DNA of 64,000 bases from Epiperipatus broadwayi. Taxonomy: Eukaryota; Onychophora; Udeonychophora; Euonychophora; Peripatidae. The stretch spans positions 9,195,950 through 9,259,949 of the forward strand of contig JAQFVV010006215.1 of the NCBI GenBank assembly GCA_028023455.1. Reading direction: 5' to 3'. A model generated the notes under the pieces. That model ran no database searches. It saw only the letters and a program-made list of their open reading frames with translations, and was not told the DNA's origin. The position numbers and the translations under genes were made by a program. Below are positions 37,411 to 48,263 of the stretch, in pieces (the first letter of the stretch is position 1; each line of letters begins with the position of its first letter).

Positions 37411-37650
37411 GCCATTATACTCCCTAGATATATATACTTACCTTTATTTTCTCTTGTAAAGAAAGAAATAAGATGATTTCTTTCTTATAGCCAGGAATGT
37501 ACATACGTAATGTATCTAGGAGGAAGTGGAAGCCATTATACTCCCTAGATATATATACTTAGCTTTATTTTCTCTTGTAAAGAAAGAAATAAGATGATTT
37601 CTTTTTTATAGCCAGGAATGTACATATATAATGTATCTAGGAGGAAGTGG
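37411..37650. repeat. Tandem pair of a ~121-bp MITE-like unit
   Basis: Units at 37411-37531 and 37532-37650 are nearly identical. Each starts GCCATTATACTCCCTAGATA and ends TGTATCTAGGAGGAAGTGG, so the ends are partly inverted (CTCCCTAGATA against TATCTAGGAGG). The centre holds another inverted pair, AAGAAAGAAAT and ATTTCTTTCTT. The layout suggests a small fold-back MITE duplicated in tandem. Confidence 0.75.
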
Positions 37651-40600
37651 AATGGAAAAATAATAAATTTAAATTTATTTTTTACTTTACTTATTTGATC
37701 TGCTATAATGAATACAGGAATATTTAAATATTATAACAAACTTCTTTGAATAAAAGAAAATCAGTCCTTCCAATTTCCTCCTACCGTATTTTTTCTATTA
37801 ATGTATTTTTGTTAAAAAAGAGCAAACGCAAGAAGCGCATTTTGTCTTTTTGGAAATAATGCAATGTCTCTTTAATTAAGTTAGAAACAAAAGATATGCG
37901 ATTATTTTTGATAAATATTTTATTTTGTATTTTAAAAAAAAGATCCAAACCTGCACCATGTTATACGCTTCTTAAGTCAACCTGGAGTTTATTCCTAATA
38001 TATATTGTAATGTTCATTTTTATATGATTTATGATCTCATATTCAGTGACCAAATTGCATTGGATTATAAATTACCTATATGCATCATTTTAAGCAACTT
38101 ATCCGCAGCAATTATTTTTCCTGGTTACTTAATCCTATTTTAAACAATTTAATTCTACTTGCGAAATGAAAAAAAAAGAAAGGAAACCAGCTTTTATTTA
38201 TTTAAGGCACCAGAACTCGTATTAAGAGTTCACTGGTTAAATCTCTCTTCCTCTTAACCGAATCCCTAATGACCTATTTAAAATACCCGGGGGATTGTAT
38301 TTTACAGTACAGAATCAGTAGTTTATTCATTAATTGGCCATCATGGCAAATTTTCTAAGAATTTCAATAAACAATATTTAATAATTAACACTAACATAAG
38401 TTATATTATTAATCTATTAGAATATCTTTACTAAGATTAGAATAACAAATTTAACAATGATAATAACAAGAGAGATTAAATAGGGTAAAACTATTTTTAA
38501 GATTTCTATTAAACTTAAGCATACACTTATTATGACAGTTCTGGTTTGAGGGAGAAAAATAGTGATCACTTTAAATTTTCTTACCAGTAAGTTATTGTTA
38601 ACAAAGCACATTATAAGTTCTACCATGCATGGATTTATTTTGAATGAGGGGATCCGTAGTCTCTTACTGGAGCAGCACATAATTCGTAGGTTTAAATTCT
38701 GTAGTTGACTTCGCTCAGGGTCTTATGCGACATCAAGCAGAAACAACACCGGCAAATGATTTCTTTCTACTCGTACATTTTAGATAAGCTGGCACACTGA
38801 TCTTCGGCACGCTCTTCATGATTTTGTGCAAGATTTTTTTTTCTTTCATGACTGATTTTCTCCTAAGTACACTTCTCAGGTTTCTCCTTCACTTTTTCTT
38901 TTTTATCTACCATGTGCTTTTCCTTTTATATCCATGAACTCTTTTTTTTTCTCTGAAGATCACCTATTGACACCTATTAGTTTATTCAATTTTTATATAA
39001 TTTCATCTTGAAATTCATGCTTTCTCTTCTTGGAATCGCCATTTTTAATTAGTGATTGACTACTATGCTTTGTTGCGGCTAATCGCTTTTTGCGATAAAA
39101 AGTTATTTTCTTATCTTTTTTTTTTAATACACACAAAAATAAGTTTTCTCCCTTTCTCTCTCTCAAGTTATTTTTAAGACAAAAAAAAAAATGTATATAA
39201 CCGATGTTGTGTAAATCAAACTAACCAAATATTTAAAACAAATAGAATATTCTCATTTAACTAATTTATGAATTTGATTTCTAAACTGCCAATTTAATTT
39301 GTACTAAAATAAATATAGTACAATATATATATGTTTCTGTAGAATGTAAATAAATTAAATGTTCGTAATAATTGTTATATGCAAAAGAGGGGGGGGGACA
39401 GTACATCTGTATATAAATTAAAGTTTGAAATATTCGTTAGCTCTGGGAACAAACTAAACAATAATTAAGTAATATGCCCATCTTTCGTATATTTTATATT
39501 AGTTAAAAAAGGGAAAAGTAATAATTATCTTAATAGCAGATATTTGCTCAGTTCTCGTAAAATTTTGAATCATACTATTATATATTCATAATTAAGATTT
39601 TAAGTTTAATGACCATTTGACCACATTTTCTACAATATATAATGTGCTACTTGGTGATTCGTGGGTATCTCTACTCATATCCATAGCTCCTGTCATCATT
39701 TCTTCATGAGCTAACGTCTCCTTGGGATCGCAATTGGTTGACAGATTGGATATCAAATCTTCACATATATATATATGGACACAAGCAATTATACTCTGTT
39801 CCTGAGCTCAGTTCATGCTGCGGTGAATGAGTTCCTTTTCCTCTAAATCTAGTTTAGAGACAGAATGATATCCAGCCTCCAGTTAGCCTCGAATGAAGCC
39901 ATTGTGCCTCGAGACTCACCTTTTAAACTCACAAATTTAATCATCAAATATCATAATAGTTTATTTTTCATTATATATTTAAAACCTTAATTTTATATGA
40001 TTGAAATGTTACTGTGTAATTCTGGAAAATGTCCATTGGGGGTTTCTCATTTTAGTTTTAAGAGTTAAAGTAAGGCAATAGTTAAACGTGTCATAAATTG
40101 TATTGAATTCAACTAACTAGTTATCTGCACTTTGTAATTTCACCTTAGAGCTATAAATCACTGTCTCTCTCTTTCAAATGAAAGTAACCTAATTGTTGGC
40201 TCAGTGTATTATCGTTTTATAAGTACTAATTTAATTTAGCCAAATTATTGGATCTCACTTACATATATATATACTGTTGCAAGGGAAATAGCTTGCAGCA
40301 TTTTTCTCTAATCTTTAAAAATTGTTTTACTAATGTAAATAATAAACTTTCACATTCACTATTATTATAACCATATTGATTGTCTGTCATTATATATATA
40401 TAAATAAACCTGATTATCATCTGTTAAAAGTTCCCTTTTTTGGATCTCATTTCTCCTTGACCATCGGACATACATTAAAGAATTAATTCTCGTGAGGTTT
40501 AAGGAGTAAGTTGCTTGGTAGTAATCTGAAGTAGTAGGTGAGGTTCAAACCCCTTTGCCTATATCTGTAGGTTAGGTTAAAGCAATTCTATTTCTCTTAC

Positions 40601-41765
40601 TGTTACAATATATGTTCATGAAATTTTATTGTAACATAAAATCTCACTTTATAGAACATTTAGCTGGCCACATTACCTCATTAGCTTTAATTTAATTGGG
40701 TAAAGTATTAAAATGGTCTCCATCTTCATTGACTATATGAAATATCTATTTCAAAATATATCAATAACTATATACATGTGTAATTTACCTATATACACAC
40801 ATACTCATTGCACAAATTGCATAAATTTTTAATTTTTTAATAATAGTAATGTAATAATTTCATTTGAAAATTATTTTTAAATATTAATTCATTAAAGCTT
40901 TTATAAATTTTTCTATCTTACTACAGAAAAATTATTCTTATCAATGGAAAAAAATTAAAGAAATAGAATATTAATTATAATTTGGGATTAATAATTGTTA
41001 CATGTGATCAACAGTTTCTTTTATTAATTATAAAATTGAAGAACTAATCTTTTATAATAATAATAATAAAAATACAACTAAGAAAAAAAAAAAGGAAAAT
41101 ATATTTCCAAACTATAAAACATGGTCATTACCCATAAAAAGGTTATAAAATAAATTATTTATCAAGTGCATATATAGTTGTTGTTTTTTTTTTCAAAACA
41201 GTGCATATATAGTTTGTACTAGTTTTATACCAATTTTTATAATGGACAAAGAAACAAAATGCTTTAAAAATGGCAGACAACCATTCAAAACAATTTTAAA
41301 ATTAAATAGATTTTATCTTTTAAAATCCATTAAACAAACAAGGAGATTATTGCCCTAATTTTATTTTTTCTTTAGGGTAAATAATTAAATGACAGAAGCT
41401 ATTTCTATAATACACATTAATATAATGTGTATTATACAGTACATCATTATCACTGAAAGTGCACTACGGTCTTCTATCCATTTGTTGTTTACATTGAAAT
41501 AGTTATATTTAGGGGTAATTTGTTCCAGATTCACAGCTGAAAGAAAATTAATATCCAAAACAAACATTTAAAAGAAAAAATACAAAATCAATAATGTAAA
41601 TCTAAAAAATGCATATAAAATTATTAGTTGTACACACTATAAGTTTTACTTTAATCAAATCCAAAATGCAACTTTTAAAAAGCATAAAATAAAAATGTAA
41701 ACAAGCTTACACTACCAAAAATTCATAGATTTAACAATATATTCAGAAAGGGTACTTGTTTGTAA
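37651..41765. other. Region without genes; some LTR-like signals
   Basis: 38170-38900 and 39650-40560 are less AT-rich than their surroundings. A (TA)n-TATATGGACAC sequence near 39760 resembles a TATA region and AATAAACTTTCACATTCAC near 40345 a polyadenylation signal, so an old solo LTR is possible, but I could not find paired ends. A perfect 14-bp stem (41406-41419 and 41423-41436) around ATA is present. A G9 run lies near 39388. Confidence 0.35.
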
Positions 41766-43276
41766 CCTATCAACCAAGCTTGGCAGTCTTTATTTTAATT
41801 ACACCTGCGTCTCATTTCATGCGGTAGATAGATTCCTCAGAAAACACGCACAAAAATAGATTTAACTTACCTTGAAAAATGGGGATAGGGGTTGTAATTT
41901 TCAGAAATCGCACAAAAACAAAGCAAGAAGGAAAAATTACTTTAACATTCACATTAAAAAAAATAAAGAAATAAAGTATGACTAATAAAAAATTTCAAAT
42001 ATTTGAAAAAAAAAAAATACAAGACAAACTTTTTTTATTAACTACAGTATTTAATTTTACATTTTTTCTTATCATTAGTGGTTATTTGGCTATTTAACAA
42101 TATGCATTCATTTGTGAACTGTTAAGAAATCAGATTCGTCATGTGACATACAATTAGCGCCACTTTCAGTCTTGAGCTGTATTAACAGTTTTTTGTTTCT
42201 ATATTAAAAAAATGAGATCATAATCAAAACAAAAAGATTATAGATTATCATTAGAAAGATTCTTTTCAGCTTATAAAATCAATAAAATCTTCGTTATTAT
42301 TTATTTTAAAAATCTAAAAAATTATTTATTTCTGTTATAATTAACAAAATATGTTTTAAAAGTTTAAAATTTTTGAATATTTATTGCAATATTTTTATAT
42401 GTAAATATAAATCTATTATTATTATTTACTCATTAGTATAAGTAGGTTATTTACATAGAAGCTAATATTCTAAATACAGCTTCAGGCTGTATTCACGTTA
42501 GCTGCTAATATAACGTTATATTTTTGAAAGAAAAAAAAGTATTTCAAGTCAAAATAAGTTATTAATAATTTAAATTTCTTGATATCTAATAAATATAGTG
42601 AAATATGAAAGTTACTAAGAAGAAACATGAATTGCATAACTTCAAAATTGCATTAAAATAATCCGCCAAGTGTATACAGTTTCAAGAGTTCTACAAGTAA
42701 TTTTTTTGTTTTTAATTTTATTCCACCAAATATGTGTTAGATGTTAAGTTTAAAAAAAAAAAAAAAACAATTATAAATTCCAATCAAAGTTTATTTTAAT
42801 TTTTTTAATATTTATATTATAATGTCTAAACGTGACATGTTCCAACATTGTTGTAGTTTGTTTACATTCAGAGTGTTTAGTTTTGTCACTACCATTTTGA
42901 CAAAATGATGAAAGTTTGAAATCTTTTTCTGACAGAAAGCTAGCGTTAATGGGCTCGATATGACACTACATTTCTTTATATATATATTAATAAAGTGAAG
43001 TCTGCCTTAATGGACATGATATGATACTACGTTTCTTATATTTTTATTGTTTTTATATTAATAAGTTGACGTAATACAAAAAAATAATAATAAATAAAGT
43101 GGAAATATTATAATTAATTTTTGCAGAAATTTTTCTTTTTTTAAGATAACAATAATAATAAAAAAACTGTAAATATAAATAAGATCTTTTCTTGGCAATC
43201 ATTTTGTTTTAAATATTTGTTGTATGCCCCTGAAACTACATAATTAAAAAAATAGCTGCCAAGCTTGGTTGACAGG
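41766..43276. mobile_element. Putative TIR element (~1.5 kb)
   Basis: CCTATCAACCAAGCTTGGCA (41766) and its complement at 43256-43276 form 21-bp inverted ends with one mismatch. The internal 1.5 kb is AT-rich and non-coding, with a diverged ~60-base tandem pair near 42940-43060. TAA occurs on both outer flanks, which would fit a PIF/Harbinger-type 3-bp duplication, but in such AT-rich DNA this is weak. No transposase is seen, so a non-autonomous element is inferred. Confidence 0.45.
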
Positions 43277-43410
43277 ATAACACCCAATTACATCAGAAAC
43301 TTCCACATCCTTGTTTGGAAACTATTCTAACTATTGAATTCTGGTTCATATTGGCAACTAAAATAAAATGCATAAATAATATTACGCTAACAAAAATAAG
43401 TTTTAAACTA

Positions 43411-44462
43411 CTAAACATCACGATCACCATCTCTTATGCTAGCACATAACTGTTATTAAACAGGCAAAACTCTCTATACAGTAGTGCCACCCTATGCCAA
43501 ACAGAGTAATCAATGTATGCCAAAAGGCTTGTGCATAAAATATTCATCTAGTGCCTACTCATCCAGTATCCCCAGATTGATTTCTGGCTTGTAGCCTTCA
43601 TCAATGAGGAACCTTGGATCTGAGAGCACTGCACCTAGATCTTAGGATCTAATGCAACTCTCCAGCAGCCACCTTTTATTTCTATTTAACTACAAAACTA
43701 TGAGAATGAAATTGAGAACACAATAATATTTTCAATCTAAGCTCAATAGCTTATATAATCATATGAGTCTGAACTCAGTTCAGCACCCATACATTTTGGT
43801 GTCTTTGGCTCTTTAACAACCATAGCCACCACTATTCCATTAGGCAGGGTTGGTGTTACCCCACTAAACATCACATGATCACCATCTATTATACTAGCAC
43901 ATAACTGAAATTAAACAGGCAAAATTCTCCATACAGTAGTGCCACCCTGTGACAACCAGAGTACTCAATGGATGCCAGATGGCACTACTGTATGGAGAGT
44001 TTTGCCTGTTTAATAACAGTTATGTGCTAGCATAAGAGATGGCGATCATGTGATGTTTAGTGGTTTAACACCAATCCTGCCTAATAGGATAGTGGTGGCT
44101 ATGGTTGTTAAAGAAACCAAAGACACCAAAATGTATGGGTGCTGAACTGAGTTCAGACCCATATGACTATATAAGCTATTGAGCTTAGATTGAAAATATT
44201 GTGTTTTCAATTTCATTCTCATAGTTTTGTAGTTAAGTAGAGATAAAAGATGGCTGCTGGAAGGTTGCATTAGATCCTAAGATCTAGGTGCAGTGCTCTC
44301 AGATTCAAGGCTCCACACTGACGAAGGCCACAAGCCAGAAACTAGTCTGGGAATATTGGATGAGTAGCCACTAGATGGTGACACAAGCCTTCTGGCATAC
44401 ATTGATTACTCTGGTTGGCACAGGGTGGCACTACTGTATGGGGAGTTTTTGCCTGTTTAAAA
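43411..44462. repeat. Head-to-tail and head-to-head array of a ~450-bp repeat
   Basis: On the plus strand the landmark CAGTAGTGCCACC recurs at about 43479 and 43935 (period about 456), forming one full and one partial unit in the same orientation. At 43980/43981 the orientation flips, and the reverse complement GGCACTACTGTATGG recurs at 43981 and 44427 (period 446). Unit copies share blocks such as GAGAGCACTGCACCTAGAT and GTTCAGCACCCATACATTTT. No coding capacity. The unit is also present, rearranged, at 17612-17890, so it is dispersed in the genome. Confidence 0.8.
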
Positions 44463-45785
44463 ATGAGTTTTCTTCTGCTTTCTTATTTTGATTTTAATTT
44501 CTTACTTAGTATTATATTCTATTAGTTTTCTGGAATTATAATGAAAAAAATTAAAATATTTAAATCTTACATATATACTAATTTTATTTTACTTCTTTTT
44601 TTCTGATTTAGAAATTTTTTTTCCATGCTATATTCTAACTTTTTCTAGTGTCATAATGCAAACTAAAGTAGTTCTTTTAAAGGCATCAACAATCTTATTC
44701 TAATAAAAATTACTTTATTTCCACTTTGTGTTTAGAAGTATATTTTTTCTCTTAATACTATGTTCTATTTTCCCAGTATCATAATAAAAATTAAACAAAC
44801 TTAAACTAATAAATATCACTTTATATATGCATTATCTTAGGGAGAAAGGAAGGGGTGGAAATTGGCATTATTTTTTTTATGATTCATAATGAAAGCTAAA
44901 CCAAACGTTTACTGTTTTTCATGACAAAATTAAGGTTTGTTTTTTAGAATTATGGTTAAAATTGTTGTATGTATACAGTAGAATAATTTTAAAAAGAATA
45001 ATATATTTTCATTGCTATAGATGACAATTTTTTTTTGTACAAAATGTGGACTAAAATTACTAAATAAATAAAAATTATTGTAACAATGTACATTTTATTT
45101 TATTTCTTATAATGTGTGTGAATAAATATCATGTTTTTTGTATTGCAGATCAAATTAATTCATTATCTCTAAAACAAAAAAAAAGTAAAGATATAAAGAC
45201 AAATAATCTATTTCTTTGTCCAATTAATTTTAAAAGATGAACAATTATCTAGTCTTATAATTAAGAAGCAAGTGTTTATTCAGTTCTGTTCCTTATATGA
45301 ACTGTCTTATGATCTAATAGTCTGATAATATTGGAAAGAAAAAACTATGAAGAAATTAGTCTATAAAAGATAAATGCAATTATTTATTCATCCAAAAATT
45401 TTTGTAAAATAATGAAATACTTCATAGCAATTTGAATGACAGTAATAAGTGTGAAAAATATATTTTATTACATTGAACTAATAAAATTAACAAATATTTT
45501 CTTATCGATTTAAAAACAAACTGACTTTTTTTTAAATAGCAGCAATATTTTTTTTTTATTTACCACTGAAATAACACTTTACAAATACTTCATTTCTCAA
45601 ATGGAATTAAAATCAAGCAAAGTCTTTATTGAAGTTATTTTTAGGGTGAAAAATATCAGCTAATTGGAAAAAAATTATAAAATTTCACATTTTTAGAATA
45701 TCATCTACTAAAAATTTTACTTATATAATGGTCAATTGTGTTCAAACTATCACATGATAATTTTTAGTTCACCAGTTATTAGTTA
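44463..45785. other. AT-rich spacer
   Basis: Very AT-rich, with recurrent motifs such as ATTATAATGAAAA and TTCATAATGAAAGC that hint at an eroded tandem array. No gene. Confidence 0.4.
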
Positions 45786-45904
45786 TCATTACTTTTTTTT
45801 TCAAGTGTCATAGCATCGGCCGGGACGGAACCCGCAACCAGGGCAACTGCTTGTAAGGCAGTCACGCTGACCTCTCGACCACCAATGCAAGACTGTCATT
45901 ACTT
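45786..45904 (-). mobile_element. tRNA-derived retroposon (SINE-like)
   Basis: On the minus strand the order is AAGTAATGA duplication, a few bases, a complete 76-nt tRNA-like sequence, a short tail TATGACACTTG, a run of A, then AAGTAATGA again. In plus coordinates the 9-bp duplications (TCATTACTT) are 45786-45794 and 45896-45904. Flanking duplications and an A tail show insertion by retroposition. It is either a tRNA retropseudogene or the shortest form of a tRNA SINE. Confidence 0.75.
45813..45888 (-). tRNA. tRNA-Val(UAC)-like sequence, probably retroposed pseudogene
   Basis: The minus strand folds as a tRNA: 7-bp acceptor stem GCATTGG with CCGATGC (one G-U pair), perfect 5-bp anticodon stem ACTGC with GCAGT, and loop CTTACAA giving anticodon UAC (plus-strand positions 45853-45855). 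The A-box-like TGGTCGAGAGG is good. The B box GGTTCCGTCCC deviates from the consensus and the T arm is one base short with a 4-bp stem, so it is probably not a functional gene. Confidence 0.55.
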
Positions 45905-47516
45905 ATTATTCTCATAATTTGCATTATAATGTTGCAAAGTTTTATTGCAAAGAGATATGTAAAAAGAAATTAATGGTAGATGACATAGTTCTGCTTGTGT
46001 AATATTTTAAAATTTGTATATTTTTTTCACCTAGATATGTTGTCAAGAGTAGTTTCTAGCCTTGTGAAAAAGCCTCCTAAAATGTCATAGATTTGCTTTT
46101 TAACATGAGTCAAAAGTTTTGCTCAATTATAATCCTATCCAAACAAAAAAAATCAAATGGTACAAATAGAATATGTTCATACTTAAATAGAGAAGGCCAG
46201 GTTTTCTAGCTATTAGAAGCACAATTGTTAAGAAATGAAGATAATGTGTGTCATCATCAGAACACCATAGAATTTAATAAAAGAAATCATTAAATTAGAC
46301 AGTCTATGGAAGTGTGGTTCTGATTGTTAGAAGCACAATGGTCGAAGAACTGACGTGTTGTGATCCCTTTATCAGAACATCACAGCATTCAAATAAGAAT
46401 GGAATCATTACAGTAAACAGACTAGCACTGATTTGAAGTAATAATCTCACTGCCACAAACAGAACCACTCTATTTTCTATTTAAAAAAAAGAAAGTTTAT
46501 ATAAATTTAAATGCAAGAAGATTCTGTAACTAAACCATAAATCAAGAATATTAAGTAATTCAAACAATAAAAACCCACTCCCAATCCATCAAACATACTT
46601 GGTTTTAAAATTAAATGCAAAATTTTAAATAAGACATACATATCAAGAACCTGTCCAATGGATTATTTATTTTGGAAAATTTCAAGGCAAAATATGCTTC
46701 AAAATCTGATGATTTAATTTGTTATGGATTCATTTTTTGATTGCATTTGTTTTGTTGGGGGAGAAGGAAGAAAATACATATCTGCATTTTATTTACTGCT
46801 TTTTATTTAATATTACTGCTTTTATTTAACACATTATGCTGATAATTATTTTGCTTATGGATTTCATTTTGTCTTGTTTTGCTGGTAAATGGCTTTTCAT
46901 TTAATATATTTATTGTTGTCAGTTATTCTCAAGGTAAAATATGAAACAAAACTTTTTCATTTTGCATTTGGCTAATTCATATATTGATTTTTTTTTTTTT
47001 TATAGATTATTTTTAATACTATTTTTACTTAACACCCTTATTGACATCAATTAATTTCTTATGAATTTACTTTTTAAATTGTTTTGCTAGCTAAAAAGCT
47101 GCACTGCATTCTTCACTACTGTTTTCTCTATAGCATTTTCTGATGGGTAGATCAGGAATTTAAGACAGATCATATACCATAGCAATATTATTTATTCTTT
47201 TTTTCTTTTATGATAAAAACAAACACAAAGTAAATTCTAAATACATATCCAATATTTGATTCCAAACATAAGTAGGGATATAGAAATTCATAGATAGTAG
47301 CAAATATATAATATACATTTTCAGCATATGCAATACAAATATTTTCACATGCATACAGCTTTAGCTTTAACAATGAGAGTATTTGCTTCCTGAAAACTCA
47401 TTGTAAATCAAGAACTTTGTATATAAAATGCCCTCATAATCATTTCCTATGGTAAAAAAAATAATTTATTACAAACTTCAAAATATTCCCAGCTTTAAAT
47501 ATCTGATAAAAAAATA
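45905..47516. other. AT-rich spacer with a diverged tandem pair
   Basis: 46193-46310 and 46311-46430 share TTAGAAGCACAAT, TCAGAACA and AATCATTA blocks at the same spacing and form an old ~118-base duplication. 46640-47130 repeats GGATTCATTTT and TTGTTTTGCT motifs and looks like an eroded array. No gene. Confidence 0.45.
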
Positions 47517-48263
47517 TTGTCCAATTTGGCCGCTCGATGGCGTTGTTGCTTGCAAAAATAATGAAATATAATGTTACTCCGCCGATAATTTTTTACTTTC
47601 TGTTCTCCGACATTTCAGCGCACACCACAAGTTACGAAACAATAACATTTTTTAAATTACAATTTATAATTACATTTTACATTTCAACACATACATGCAC
47701 TCGTATGAGCAAACAAAGCCAATATATGCACTCATACGAGAAAACAAAGCTTTCAGAGTGTAGCATTGAAATGTGCAGGGGGAGGAGATCCGATGGTATG
47801 CAGATCCACATCCGTTCAGCACGTAGTACTCTCATAGCTGTTCTCTCACAAACGTACCTTTTCGCGAGATTCATGTGAAATGGTTCTGGGACCTACCCTT
47901 TTGCAATTTCTTTCACCTTCCAAGATGTGTAGGGAAACGCGGCAACGGGCTTACAATTATTAGTATGTAATACTACATCAAGTAAGTTTGAAGATCGTTA
48001 CTTACTTTGCACATTAAAACACTTAAGGCAAGTTGAATTCCACACACCCTCACATCGTAAGGTAATGATCTGTGAAGTGTACGCTATTTCCATAATGATG
48101 CCAAGCACATTAGTGAGCTGTAATATTTGTGTGCAATGCCATCTAGGCCTGCTAACAGCTAATATGAACAGAACTGTTCTATAGGCTGTAACTTAGGCAA
48201 TATAAATGGCATATTTCTGTGCTTTGCACAGAAACAATACCATCAAGCGGCTATATTGGACAA
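47517..48263. mobile_element. TIR element (747 bp), GC-richer than surroundings
   Basis: The left end TTGTCCAATTTGGCCGCTCG and the complement of the right end TTGTCCAATATAGCCGCTTG are inverted repeats extending about 40 bases with roughly eight mismatches. The interior is less AT-rich than the flanks and has a short direct repeat (TGCACTCGTATGAG and TGCACTCATACGAG near 47697 and 47728). A 113-codon open frame starts inside the left TIR but has no recognisable domain. No target duplication is evident, so the superfamily is open. Confidence 0.6.

Noticed and set aside
37425-37440. ATACTTACCT resembling the 5' end of U1 snRNA
   Set aside because: Only a ten-base match; the following sequence does not fold or read like U1 and lies inside a MITE-like unit.
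39600-40600. Possible solo LTR with TATA-like and AATAAA-like signals
   Set aside because: No paired TG/CA ends, duplication or second copy could be found, so it is mentioned only as a weak possibility.
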